Assembly (NCBI GenBank): GCA_947069175.1
Contig: CAMTDV010000017.1
Span: 53,205,137-53,269,136, forward strand
DNA from: Scalesia atractyloides
Lineage: Eukaryota > Streptophyta > Magnoliopsida > Asterales > Asteraceae
Direction: 5' to 3'
DNA length: 64,000 nucleotides
Positions 12,201 through 22,531 of this stretch are shown one piece after another. The stretch's first letter is position 1. Every line of letters starts with the position of its first letter. The notes below the pieces were generated by a model. That model did not search any database and was not told the DNA's origin. It worked only from the letters and a program-made list of their open reading frames with translations. The translations under genes were made by a program, and so were the position numbers.

Positions 12201-12587
12201 AAAGTTGGGATTTGTATATGTGGTTCATATTTTGAATACGGACCAACAAACTTTTGCAGTTTGTCGAAAATAGTCCCTGGACTTGTGTAAGCGTGTTTTT
12301 GTCATACCTAGCCCTTCAAAACTTATATCTAAGTTATGTAAAGCGTATTTAGGGTATGTGTAGCTTATGTCCTTGTTCCAGAGTGTACGTTGCATTAAAT
12401 TGGTTACTTTTGCGTAACAGTTTATGATTTTACTTCCAGAAAAGGTTTGAGAGTTTGAAATTGTACAAGGACTCAAAATGTGCAAATGTCACACGTAATT
12501 ATACAATCCTGGAAAAGAAAAACAAGATTTCATTGGATTCGAAATTTTTCGGGATTGTACAATGGTTGAAAAGGCACAAATGTCACA
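9222..12587 (-). repeat. Gy2 5' LTR (3.37 kb)
   Basis: Plus-strand ends are TGTAACACCCCGACCGCG (9222) and GCACAAATGTCACA (12587). The last 120 bp match the end of the E LTR (31570-31689) almost base for base apart from scattered changes, which fixes the outer end. It contains a 51-bp tandem array (10275-10590) and a block at about 9757-9790 (GTACCAGCGGTGTATCCACC) that is also found near 32200 in E. No meaningful protein frame. The flanking target duplication would be GCACA (12588-12592); its partner is off the window. Confidence 0.85.
10275..10590. repeat. 51-bp tandem repeat, about six units, in Gy2 LTR
   Basis: Units start at about 10283, 10335, 10386, 10436, 10487 and 10538, giving a period of 50-52 bp. 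Each contains CCATGTACTAGGTATGCTAG and AACATACGAAGCAAAATGTC with a few substitutions. The E LTR does not show this array, so it expanded within the Gy2 lineage. Confidence 0.9.
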
Positions 12588-12758
12588 GCACAAATGCGAA
12601 CACACTATTCATGCCAAGACTAGTCGTGGTACAACCCGACATGGCAAAAACGAGACAGGAAAATATGTCAAAAACAAATATTACATTAGTTGGAAACAAC
12701 TAACAAATAATACTTTATAGAAAAATTATATAAACACTAAATTGTCTTGTCCGCAGAC
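12588..12758. other. Flanking DNA between Gy2 and element A
   Basis: This 171-bp stretch is outside both elements. It ends with CAGAC (12754-12758), which is repeated at 63361-63365 after element A and is the target duplication of A. It holds a small hairpin (TTAGTTG, GAAA loop, CAACTAA, about 12685-12705). Joining it across A to 63361 gives the pre-insertion site. Confidence 0.75.
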
Positions 12759-13153
12759 TGTTGATGCATATTGTCTAGGTCTTGGATCGAGTCTGTATGT
12801 TTAGAGCTTGAATTGTTAGATTTGTAATGTATTTATGATGTATTAGCACAAGTTCGGCCGAACTTGTGTGAAGGTTGGTCAAGTTCGCCCGAAATTGACC
12901 TAACCAAACCACAGTTCGAGCGAACTTGTAGCTCTATATATAGGTCGTCTTTGGTCTCTCATTGTAAGAACTTTGCGTTGACGACGTCGAAGCTCTTCTG
13001 TTTGGATACTCAATGTACTATTGATTTGAACTAATAAACAGACAATTTAAATAGTAAATCTTGTGTATTCGATTAATAAGTTACATAATTTCCACTTATG
13101 TTGGACTTTAGATACAAATTAGGTTCCTTAGCAGTGGAAGAGCGATCCTAACA
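12759..13153 (+). repeat. Element A 5' LTR
   Basis: Starts TGTTGATGCATATTG and ends GCGATCCTAACA, directly followed by a tRNA-Met primer binding site. It matches 62976-63360 over most of its length. It contains three palindromes upstream of a TATA box (see the next feature) and an AT-rich 3' part. Confidence 0.93.
12847..12943 (+). promoter_or_regulatory. Palindrome triplet and TATA box in A LTR
   Basis: Three dyads precede a TATA box. 12847-12868 is a perfect 22-bp palindrome with arms CACAAGTTCGG/CCGAACTTGTG. 12880-12897 is CAAGTTCGCCCGAAATTG, one base off. 12912-12928 is CAGTTCGAGCGAACTTG. The TATA box CTATATATAG is at 12934-12943, six bases after the last dyad. The same layout is seen in the LTRs of B, C and F. 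Inferred role: binding sites or structures controlling LTR transcription. Confidence 0.75.
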
Positions 13154-13589
13154 AGTGGTATCAGAGCCTGGATACGTAATTTACTGAGATCTACACAAGA
13201 AACATTCTATTTCTACCCGTTTCTAACATTTTTCTACATTTTCACCATAGATGATGAACCTATGGTTAAAATTGGTTAAAACTTGAATATGTCATACATA
13301 ATCACATAATTACAATCCCCTGAATGTTTCAGAATCAAATTCAATCGATTTCATGCCAAAAATGTCAAAAAACCATGTTTGATAGACAAACTTCACTCGA
13401 ATTTATACTACAAGTTCGCCCGAACTTGGCTTAAAACCATCATTTTTGTTGATTTTAACCAACTTCGTGCGAAGTTGTTTGAATTTTCAAAGAAATTTTG
13501 ACCAAGTTTGACCGAACTTGTCAAATTTTGTGGAAATGTTCATTAAATTCGCCCGAACTTGATTCAACTTGGAAATTTTTCAAAAGGTA
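13154..13589 (+). other. Element A primer binding site and first part of leader
   Basis: AGTGGTATCAGAGCCTGG at 13154-13171 is the initiator tRNA-Met primer site. The leader then holds dyads near 13412-13430 (CAAGTTCGCCCGAACTTG), 13463-13480 (CAACTTCGTGCGAAGTTG) and 13500-13520. It ends with AGGTA (13585-13589), the target duplication of element C, and continues at 41229. Confidence 0.85.
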
Positions 13590-14426
13590 TGTAGGAACAT
13601 CCACGAATAGCACGGGAACCTAAATTTGTTATCTATTGTCCGATTAGGCGGAAACTAACGACAAGTTAACCAAATAACAAGAATTACTCATTTAAATGTT
13701 GTTTTCATTGATCTAAAGTTCAATACATTCGAGAATCGGATCCGACAGAGCTTCACCGTCTCTGTGCCAAAATCTCTCCACACTTACAAATGAAATCCCA
13801 AGGCACCTATATATAGTGTTACAAGTTCGCTGGTGAGGGACAGGCCATGGGGTAAGTTCGCCCTAACTTGACCTAGTCAAGTTCGGCCGGACTTGGCTTC
13901 TCACAAACCTTCATGGGCGAACTTGACAAAAACTTATCTTAAATATGCATCGATTCTAACAGTTTAAGCCCTATTCACTCAGACTCGATACATAATGACG
14001 TAGGCAACAAAAATATTGTCACACCCCGACCCGCAGCGGAAAAAGGTGATCGGGGCATGATTGGGTTTTCATCAAAGCTCATGACATTTATTATAATGTT
14101 TCATATTTATTATTACAATTTAAAAGAAGATCATACAATCAAATCATACAAGTACAACATGTTCTATACATCTTTCTAGACTTCATTATTTTTCTTCTAA
14201 GGCACTTTCCTATGTGTTCCTTGCTTCACCTGTCCACCTGTATCATGTGTAAAAATGGTTTTTGGGTCAACAAAAAGTTGGCGAGTGAATCCTATGAAAA
14301 CATTTAAACGTGTTTATTGTATTGATTATAAGATAAAGTGCATAACCACATATGAGTAAATGTAGATGTAAATTTATTCACAAAACACATAATATTAAAT
14401 ATTGCACACACATACAACAATTGATT

Positions 14427-14592
14427 GTTTTGAGGCACGCGTTGTTCAACTCGTCTCCCACGAGGAACTGATGGGCCTAATGAATGAGTTTTGAGGCACG
14501 CGTTGTTCAACGAACTGATGGGCCTAATGAATGAGTTTTGAGGCACGCGTTGTTTAACTCGTCTCCCACGAGGAACTGATGGGCCTAATAAA
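14427..14592. repeat. Three-unit tandem repeat in D
   Basis: Units begin with TTTTGAGGCACGCGTTGTT at about 14427, 14489 and 14534. The first and third contain AACTCGTCTCCCACGAGGAAC; the middle one lacks about 15 bp of it. Each ends GATGGGCCTAAT. The inner part of the full unit can fold (CTCGT/ACGAG). Confidence 0.9.
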
Positions 14593-15069
14593 TAATTTGC
14601 ATACAACTTGACAATATGTAATACATAACAACAAACAATATTTACATTCTAAGTTTAGATCATATAATGGTATAGCATGAGTTTGAATAAGCGAATTAGT
14701 TTAAGCGACACATGATACACCCCAAAACATGAATAAAAAGGGGAATTTGTAAGAATTCACTCACAGTGGTTGCGTTTCCTTGGATTGATGATGAATGTGC
14801 ACGAATTTGGATTTAACCATGAGAGAAACTAACCTAAATAATAACATAATGGTTCGGTAAATAAGTGGATTTTATTAACAATTTTAATAGGATTTTTAGA
14901 TTTATTTTTGTGAGTTTAAGGTCATTTTCTAACTTTAAAAATATTATTTTTAAGTATTTTTAATTGATTTTTAAATAAAATAAATAAATAAAAGAAAATA
15001 AAAATTTTTGACACCGTTGACCAGTTGACTTTGACTGTTTGACCGGTTCGGACTTTGTGTTTGTTTGCG

Positions 15070-15142
15070 CTGAGTGAGGTTCGAACCCGAGACCTCTCGT
15101 ACGCGTGCACGCAGCTCTACCAACTGAGCTACGTGTCTAACC
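15070..15142 (-). other. tRNA-like sequence 1 in D (minus strand)
   Basis: The minus strand has GTAGCTCAGTTGGTAGAGC, a near-perfect tRNA D-arm/box A, and about 30 bases later GGTCTCGGGTTCGAACCTC, a T-arm/box B. The D-stem GCTC/GAGC pairs. The anticodon stem and the outer T-stem pairs are poor, and no clean acceptor stem is seen, so I do not call a functional tRNA. Probably a decayed tRNA gene or tRNA-derived sequence within the LTR. Confidence 0.6.
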
Positions 15143-15230
15143 CGAAATATTTCTGTTTTTAATTATATATATACAAATTAGATTAATTCATTTCTGTCCT
15201 TATTTAAAAACTTGATAATTGCCAGAACTG

Positions 15231-15306
15231 GTGCGGGAGCCTGGACTCGAACCCGCGACGTGCTTAATGTTTTTGCACACAGTCCACCACTGGACTGTGT
15301 GTCTAA
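15231..15306 (-). other. tRNA-like sequence 2 in D (minus strand)
   Basis: The minus strand has a box B-like GGGTTCGAGTCC, with the D-arm region replaced by a longer perfect hairpin: ACACAGTCCA, loop CCAC, TGGACTGTGT (plus 15277-15300). It is followed, like copy 1, by GTGTCTAAC on the plus strand. It shares its layout with copies 1 and 3, so the three look like diverged copies of one unit. Confidence 0.5.
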
Positions 15307-15394
15307 CTTGGTTATTATTTCGGTTTTTATTATACTTATACACTTATTACATGTTTCAGGATTTGGCTTTTATATAAAAAGGGTATATTATTTC

Positions 15395-15482
15395 AGTGGA
15401 TCGGAACACAAACAGAACTCGAACCCGGGACGTATGCTTTATAATCGTACACAGTCCACCGCTGGACTGTGTGTCTAACCTG
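15395..15482 (-). other. tRNA-like sequence 3 in D (minus strand)
   Basis: Closest to copy 2: plus-strand CTCGAACCCGGGACG, then about 20 bases, then the hairpin ACACAGTCCA/TGGACTGTGT (15451-15474) with loop CCGC, then GTGTCTAACCTGGTT. The loop change between copies 2 and 3 leaves the stem intact. Confidence 0.5.
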
Positions 15483-16226
15483 GTTAAAACATCATGTTTA
15501 AATATACTTATTTTCTAGGCAAAACTTCATCTTCTTCCTAAACATTACCCAGAAACCAAAAATCTGACTGTTATCTTTATCTAATCGATTCTGATTACTG
15601 GTTTATGAATTAACGGAATTAAATATGAATGTAAAAAGGTTTTAAAGGTTCATACCCTCTGGAGAATAGCACTTTGACGATTCCAGTGACCAACTCCGGC
15701 GAGTTCCAATTTTTCCGGCGAAACTTGACTTGCGACAGAGGCTTTACAGGGAGTTGAGGTGAGTGTGGATGACTTCTGTCGAAGCTCTAACAGTCCTATT
15801 TTTAGAGCAAGGCAAAAGAGATGAAATGGGTTCGGTTTTCCGGCGACTTGCAGAGAATTCCGGCGAGTTGCAGAAAATTTCCGGCGAAGTGTTCTTGCTG
15901 AATAGGGACTTGTAGAGAGTTTAGCGAGTGTGTTGAGAGTTGATTCGAGTGAATAAGCGAGTTGGGTTTTCCTGACTGAAAGTATTCATAGGCTTCCAAA
16001 ACCACAACTTGTCTTAAAATCAAAATCGGTAACTGCACCAATTATTCAGCACAACGGTTTTGCGAGTTAAGGCTTTCAATTGTAATTTCGGTTAAAGATT
16101 GACTGTTGAAATCGCTCCTTTAAAACGTATACGTTTGAATCAGAGCGGTTACTCACTTGAATCTCGCAGATGACTCGTATGGCACGAATATTTATATTTA
16201 TTGATTTCAATTATTTCACAAAGAGT

Positions 16227-16296
16227 GCAGGTAGCCTGGTGGTGCGTTGTGTGTTTGTTTGAGCGGGAGACCCGGGTTCGAAACCCGACGTCTCTA
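16227..16296 (+). other. tRNA-like sequence 4 in D (plus strand)
   Basis: Plus-strand GTAGCCTGGTGGTGCG (box A-like) is followed 30 bases later by GAGACCCGGGTTCGAAACCC (box B with a perfect CGGGTT/AACCCG stem). It is in the opposite orientation to copies 1-3. No full cloverleaf. Confidence 0.5.
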
Positions 16297-16493
16297 TTTA
16301 ATTTTTATCTCTTTTTTTATGATAAATTATTAATTATAGTTTTTAAATTCTAATATATTTGTTAATTATGTTTTGTTTAAAATTAAAATAATCAATATAT
16401 ACGCGACGAAAATTTTGACTGACTATTCGGTTAATAAACAAAGCGGGTTTTGGAAAACCCGTTTTTGACGGATGTTACACATATGCACCAACA

Positions 16494-16897
16494 GACTCCC
16501 CCTTGGATGTTGCCGCAGTCATTTTGACTTTTAAAATCTTCTGAGTCTTCCGATCTTTAGTTCTTGTATAAACTTTAACATCTTGGTGTTTATATCCTGT
16601 TCCTCTTTCTTGAGCTTTGTCTTGATAAAACTTTTAATCAACATGCTCCCCTTAGCTTTAAGCTTTATCCTTTAGACTCCCCTTTGCTTTGATCTTTAAA
16701 CTTCAAACTTCCCCTAGCTTTAAGCTTTTTGAAATCTTTGGACAGTGTTTTATCCAGCTCCCCCTCAAACTTTATTACTTGTCTAAATAAACTCTGACAT
16801 CAAATAAACATTTCAGATTCACCATTTTGAAATTTTGTACCATCAACATTTCAAACTTGAATTTTCACTTCAATCTTTTCAAAAATGTTATTGTTTC
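16494..16897 (-). other. End of element C: polypurine tract and 3' noncoding
   Basis: The minus strand reads CCAAGGGGGAGTC (16494-16506), directly abutting the C 3' LTR: the plus-strand DNA primer tract. Further out are several runs of CCCCTTAG/CCCCTAGC type on the plus strand (16640-16760), extra purine tracts on the minus strand. The segment ends with GTTTC (16893-16897), one copy of the target duplication of B. Confidence 0.85.
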
Positions 16898-17298
16898 TGT
16901 AGGACCGATCCTCGATGCTAAGGAACCTAAATTTGATATCTAACGTCCATAATAGCGGAAATATTACGTCATGTTTACCAATAGTCAAGATTTAATCAGC
17001 CAATCGTCAGTTTTATTGATCAAACATTCTGGTTACAAACTGACAGAGCTTCGCCTCCAAGATGCCAAAGTTACAAATGAATGAGGCTAGCTAGGTATTT
17101 ATAGAGACACAAGTTCGCCCTAGGGGACACAAGTTCCCCTGAAGTTGCAACTGCAAGTTCGGCCGAACATGTCTTACATGATACTTCATGGGCGAACTTG
17201 GCTATTACAATCATAAATACTTCATATACCTAGCCTATTCAGCTCTTATACTATACAGATTCGATATAAGACTAAGACATAGACATTATGCACCAACA
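16898..17298 (-). repeat. Element B 3' LTR
   Basis: Plus-strand start TGTAGGACCGATCC and end ATGCACCAACA; 401 bp. It is 28 bp longer than the 5' copy because that copy has lost a stretch containing a palindrome. On the minus strand a CTCTATAAATACC TATA box (17096-17108) follows a dyad half. Confidence 0.94.
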
Positions 17299-17311
17299 GA
17301 CTCCCCCTTGG
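17299..17311 (-). other. Element B polypurine tract
   Basis: The minus strand reads CCAAGGGGGAGTC and then the LTR start TGTTGGTGC. It is identical to the tract of element C and serves as primer for the second DNA strand. Confidence 0.9.
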
Positions 17312-17401
17312 ATATCGTCTTCGTCTTGTATCAGTCTTCAAAACTCTGTCTTCATATAAACATTAACGCACACGACCGAAGAAGTTCTTGAACGGCTTCC
17401 T

Positions 17402-20322
17402 TCATCGTTCTTGCTTTCGATCAGGCGTTTGATCAGTTGGCGGTGGTCTTTTAAAATTAGCCATTCTTAGAGAACTTTGCCTTACCGCTTTTTCCATTCT
17501 TTCTTTAATCGCCTCATTTCTGTTTTCCTCCTTTAAAAACTCAACTCTCTCCAGATCCCTCCACTTCGTTTGCCACATTTTTCCAGAATTTACTTCTCTT
17601 GCATAACAAACGTTCACAACTTTCTGAAACTGCATAGCTTGTACCTTTTCACGTTCTTCAAAAAAATCTTGTTGTAGAACAAGGTTTTGATATCTTCTCT
17701 CGAGCAGTTCACAAGCCACATAGGATCTAGAATCCTTATCGTCCTCCATAAACCCCTCATGCCCTGATAACCCATCACTTCAACCCATTCCTTGGTAATA
17801 TCCAGATGTTCTTCAAACTTTAGCATGATAACATCTTCAGAAGTCGCTAGATCAATATGCCACCACTCGAACAAAGGATAGAAGTCTTGTTCAATCAGCA
17901 TTAGCGTCATATTTCTCATGGCTCTTGGACGTTTCATGATTAACGTTATGTCCTTTTCTCCCGTTTTCTTGTTTATCTTAACTCTGCGACCAGGAATAAA
18001 AGGCTTCCAATAATTCCAACCTTTAACCGCTTCATACTTAATCATTTTCCACAATAATTGATCAATCGGCTTCATGTGATATGTAACATTCACCGTCTGT
18101 ACCAACTCTTCTACATCCCAATACGGTAATGTCTTGAAATCAGTAAGGTATTTAAAGTATTGCACTCCAAACTCCATTTTGATTGCATACATGTTAAGCT
18201 CTTTAAACCATCCCCAACTCAAAATATCACCCAAAGAAACGTCTTTGTCTCTCGTAAAAACGGCAAGAGGACATCGAAACTTGCATTCATGTGGCATCTC
18301 TTTAAACCAAGACTTTCTTGCTTGAGCTATCTCTTCTTTGGTCATGGGCTTAGGTACTTTACCCTCTCGAACTAATTCAACAATCCTTTCCTTCAACATA
18401 TCTTCATCAAGCTGTTTGTACATCTCTTCAAAAGTAGGAAAACTATCTGAATTAGAACCAACGTACTTTGCTTTCACGCTCATTCTCTAACACCTTCACT
18501 TTATCATCCAACATTTCTTTTTCGACAGTGCTTTGATTCATCTTGTTAATAATCTCTGCTTTTTCAACTTCATTTTGTGCTACTTTTTCTTCTAACACCT
18601 TCACACGCTTTTCCAGAAGTTCAACATTTGTTTCTAGGAAGAAATCGTTTAGATCCTGCAGACTTATCGGATCGTTGTACATATCACCAAACACATTAGG
18701 CCCTCCTGGATTCTTCAGTGTTGACTTTGGTGTTGCAGCTTTTGGTGTAGACTTCTTTTGTGTAGAACTATCAGGAAAAGAAGTCGTTGGAGCAACAGGA
18801 GATTCAGTGCTAGGAATTTCAACAAAGCTAGACACAGGAGATTCTTGTGTAACTCCTGGCCTTTCAGCTTCAACATGAATAATTACAGGAGGTTCTTGTG
18901 GAGGAGGTTCTTGTGTGACTCCTTTCTCCTGAGCACCAGAAGGTTCTTGTGGGGCTTCTGTGCTTTTCAACGATCTTTTGTACCTCTTACTTACAGCCTT
19001 TTGCTCTTTCTTGTATTTTCTCTTTCCTTTAGTTTGAGGAGACCCTGTAGTCTTTGTTGAAGAAACAGTCACAGACTTAACACGTTTAGATTTCTTAGGC
19101 CTATCCTCATCGGACTCTTTTTCTGCATTAGGATCAAAATCAGCATCCAATTCTCTTTCTTTCTCTGCTCTAATCTCTGCCTCAGTCTTTTTTGGGTCTT
19201 TAGCAGGAATTTCTTTATCAGAATCATCTTCATTTTCAGAAGTAGCAGATATAACATCGTCTTGAGTTGAATTCACTGTTTCTTGGCTTTCAATAATACC
19301 CGCAGCACTTGATCCAGCAACTGCTTCAACATTTTCAGGTTCATCCTCGTCGACGAGCATCGTTTCAACTTTCTTAGCTACTCGTTTCTTCTTAGGCTTA
19401 TTAGTTTCTGCCTTCAAGAACCATTCACTCCTTGCCTTAGGTTTGAATTCCTTAAACCACTCCTTCTCAGCGTTAAGCTCTTTCTCATCGTCACTGCCAT
19501 CTTTTCTCCATTTGTTGTTTGGCGGCACAATATAATTAGAATCTTTGATCGCTCCGAATACAGGCTTTGCAACAGGAGCTGAAGCTTGCTTCTGAAATTT
19601 GATTAGCTTCTTTACTGTGGTCTCATCAAGATGAACTAAGTATAAAACATCATTCGGGTCTCGTGCAATTTAGAATACTTCTCATCAATCAACATTTGAA
19701 CAAATCTCGGATATAAGCACAGTCTTGAATCTTCCATGTTTCTCGACATGTGAGTGAAAACTAACTTTGAGAAGTTAAACGGCTTCTTCAGAATCAGCGT
19801 CATTGCCATGCAAGCTAAGTAATCTTGAACATCGTCCAACCCTGCCTTGCGATGACTAAATGTATGAATTATGGCGTGCATCAGGAGCTTGTAGGGGTTT
19901 GGCACTTCCCCTTTCTTCAGCATCGGCTTGTTCACGCTTCCTTTGTAACCCATCCTGAAGAAACAACCACGCACCATCCTCTCATCAAGATAAATAGAAT
20001 CATCTTCTTTATCGTTGAACTACAATACTCTGCGAATATCATCTTCTGTCACAGTAATCGGCTTAACTTCATTACCAACTTAAACGGTAGAAGTAATTGT
20101 CTTCTCATCTTCACTTAAACTCGCGTTCATCCAGAAATGAACAATGTGTGATCGATACGACACTGTGCGCTCTGTAATTGCTCTGCGAATAGGGCTTTCT
20201 TCCAGAAAATTCAATATACTGTCGTATTCTTTAAGTGACAGACAGATCGTTTTGTCGAGCGTGATGCACGTGTTGTGAGTCTTCGAGAACTCTACTGAAA
20301 TTACACGTGCTGGAACCTGTGC
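17402..20322 (-). pseudogene. Extra 3' ORF of element B (envelope-position protein), broken
   Basis: Four pieces on the minus strand: 20322-19978, 19977-19636, 19528-18452 and 18483-17402 (frame changes near 18470 and 17700). The N-terminal part is globular-looking (RMGYKGSVNKPMLKKGEVPN, YLACMAMTLILKKPFNFSKL). The middle is Lys/Glu/Pro/Ser-rich and probably disordered, with basic clusters such as KKSKRVKS and several QEPP repeats. Next comes a coiled-coil-like stretch (VELLEKRVKVLEEKVAQNEV) and a Trp-rich C-terminal domain (YWDVEELVQT, WNYWKPFIPG). No signal peptide or membrane segment is visible, so calling it an envelope is not supported by sequence; only its position matches. Homologous to 58967-62854 in A, but lacking A's long acidic region. 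The conserved part starts at a CAG, not at an ATG. Confidence 0.75.
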
Positions 20323-20389
20323 CTGAGAAACGACGCAAAACAATTAACACGCTTTTTGAGAAAAGTCACAAAATTTTCTAGCACTTTAT

Positions 20390-21130
20390 CAAGTTCGGGC
20401 GAACTTGATTAGGTGTTACAATTTTCTATTTTGTTCAAGTTCGCCGAACATGAAACCATCACATGTTCATTGTTTATCAATAAGTTCGGGCGAACTTGCA
20501 TTCTAAACAATTCAAAAATTCCTTTTCATAAGTTCGGTCGAACATGTTTGCACCATTTTAATAAGATCTTTTGATGCAAGTCCGGTCGAACTTGATAACA
20601 AGTTCGGCCGAACTTGTCATCTTCTCCAACCAAAATTGTTCAGACATGTAAATGTCCATTACAATCCAAACAAACTCAGTTACACGGTCGATTTACTTGT
20701 AGATTCAGGATTTATGTTCAATTTTAACCAACATCACCTAGTTCTACAGATTTTAAGTTTTAGATCTAGTTTCATTCATTAATGGTCCAAACACGGTTCA
20801 ATATCCAAATTACTACCTCAACCATTGTGGTTGGTGTGTAAATCACCAAGAACAATCGAAAATTTGGCAGTATAACGACTCAAAAGTGTCAAAATCACAA
20901 GATCTCTCAAATATGCTTAAGTTCGCTCAGAGGTTTTGAAAGCAGTTGAATGAGTTCGGCCGAACTTACTCAGGTATTTATACCTAGGTAAGTTCGGGCG
21001 AACTTACAAGCCCATTAACAAATCCCAGACAAGCTCGGGCGAACATATGGAAAAAATAGCCATCTGCAAGTTCGGTCGAACTTGCTTGTTTGTTAAACAT
21101 GATTTGTTTAGCAAGTTCGGCCGAACTTGC
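20390..21130. repeat. Palindrome array ahead of the B extra ORF
   Basis: At least nine copies of the AGTTCGNNCGAACT dyad or close variants: about 20390-20407, 20436-20452, 20482-20498, 20531-20547, 20580-20594, 20599-20616 (perfect), 20952-20968, 20989-21008 (GTAAG/CTTAC arms), 21066-21085 (GCAAG/CTTGC arms) and 21111-21130 (perfect 20 bp). They lie in the noncoding stretch between pol and the extra ORF, as in A (58195-58913). Confidence 0.9.
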
Positions 21131-22531
21131 CAAACCACAATTTCAAACTTTTTTCAATTTTTCATTTTAACCCTTGAACTTCCAACTTTTTACCAGTTAT
21201 GAAAATCCACTCAGTTGACCAAGTCCAAGTTAATGACCTTGGTTAACCGATTTGTCTGCCGAGTCCAAGTTAATGACCCCGATTTGACCCGTTACGATCA
21301 AACTATTGATATTTTCAAAATCAAAGTTTCAAATTAATGAACTTTTTATCGTTTTGACTTTTCAGATTTTACAGACAAGCTCCCAGCCCGTTGTCAAAGA
21401 GATTCCCACCAGTTCTAGCATCTTACTAGACTTCGAAGATCCGTTCTCCAACATTGGTTTGCTGAAAACAATGTAGAATTAAAATCTTTTTGTATTTTTT
21501 GCAAGTTTATGCTAAAACAAACCGAAAATCTTTTTTGATTTTAATATGTAAAGCTGAAATACTATGTACAGAACAATGTAAACTATGTATAAACATATGT
21601 ACATACGTATTTTTGTGAATTCGTGTCTAAGGATCATATCAGTTGATTGAGACATATCACCAGTACCGTTGACCTTTAAATGACTTTAAGCTTTAAAATC
21701 GTTTACCTAGATTGTCGATATGTTTGTCCACTTAAGCTTTATCACATTTCTCAACTGTTTCAAGATATGTTAAGGTATATACTCTCGTATCCAGATTCCC
21801 TAGATTTCATCTTACATGTGAATATAGCGTACTTGATATCTGTATCTGGGTTATGCGAGACCTTGAGAGCTCAGGTTAGTACTACCATACAGACAAAGAG
21901 ATGAAGGCTCGTCTTTTAAGATGTGTTCCACTTCAGGAATCTTTTCAGCACTGCAAATGATTATATCTTTTGATACTTTTCAACATTGCATGCAGTTTGG
22001 GGATTTTTGGCGAAAGTATTATAGAAGTTCTAGGCCATTGCTTCCGCAAAATCAGAAGAACTTTATAATACCCCATATATCAACTATCTATAAAGACCTT
22101 GTATCTCAGAATCAGGCAATCTTTCAAACGAAATTTTAGAGTACTAAGTCCATATATCCAAGATATGTTAATCCCCAAGATTAAGCAGTTGCTAAATTTA
22201 GTTTATATCTCGAAAACAGTTTACTGAACGTGTTAAGCCTATCGACACATCCACAGTAAGACTCGTTTATCACTTTTAAACTTTACATTTCTTTAGCATA
22301 AAGTGATAGTCCACTGATGTACTATCATTTCCTTATATGACACTGAACTCTTTTTGTCTTTTTCAATTTTTTTGTACATTTTGAATTTTTCATATGTTTT
22401 TGGCTTTTAAAATTTTTCGAATGGTTTTGTATTTTCTCTAACATTTCTCCCCCTAAAATCAAAAACATCTTTTTGGATTTTAGTTTTTAACAAAATTCTA
22501 AACTAGAAAGATATTTACAAACCAATGTGGA
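21131..22531 (-). other. Conserved noncoding block after pol, element B
   Basis: No real frame. It shares long stretches with A (56816-57960), C (34985-36380), F (49800-51100) and the left unit of F (45640-46500). Shared landmarks are the inverted repeat TGATAGT/ACTATCA (here about 22304-22327), the segment around CCCCATATATCAACTATC (22070), and the AACATATCTTGGA-type motif. A role as regulatory or packaging RNA is possible but only inferred. Confidence 0.8.

Larger units (their letters stand above)
6905..12587 (-). mobile_element. Gy2: Ty3/gypsy retrotransposon, 5' part only
   Basis: A second gypsy element on the minus strand, older than Gy1 because Gy1 is inserted in its protease. It shows a 3.37-kb 5' LTR (9222-12587), primer binding site, leader, gag and the first part of protease. 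The rest of pol and the 3' LTR would lie beyond Gy1, left of the window. Its LTR is clearly related to the LTR of remnant E (28569-31689): both run TGTAACACCCC to TGTCACA on the plus strand and share the terminal 120 bp closely. Confidence 0.85.
14017..16479 (-). mobile_element. D: solo gypsy-type LTR with four tRNA-like sequences
   Basis: On the plus strand it starts TGTCACACCCCGACCC and ends GGATGTTACA, so on the minus strand it runs TGTAACATCC...GGGTGTGACA with TG/CA ends. The flanks are AATAT (14012-14016) and CATAT (16480-16484); the uninterrupted sister LTR has CATAT here, so the target duplication is CATAT with one later change. No gag, pol, primer site or polypurine tract is present, as in a solo LTR left by LTR-LTR recombination. 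The outer ends resemble those of Gy1. It contains a three-unit tandem repeat and four sequences with pol III internal-promoter boxes. Confidence 0.85.
13590..16493 (-). repeat. Element C 3' LTR, split by solo LTR D
   Basis: The LTR is 13590-14016 plus 16480-16493: plus-strand start TGTAGGAACATCC and end ATGCACCAACA. It matches the 5' copy (40793-41228), which reads through the point where D sits. It is followed at 16494-16506 by GACTCCCCCTTGG, on the minus strand a purine-rich plus-strand priming tract. Confidence 0.92.

Noticed and set aside
12225..12485. 86-codon minus-strand frame in the Gy2 LTR
   Set aside because: No counterpart frame in the homologous E LTR and no domain; chance frame in an LTR.
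15070..15142. Functional tRNA gene
   Set aside because: D-arm and box B are good, but the anticodon stem, T-stem outer pairs and acceptor stem do not pair well; called tRNA-like only.
20390..21130. CRISPR-like array
   Set aside because: Short palindromes at irregular spacing in a plant retrotransposon; no uniform repeats or unique spacers and no cas genes.
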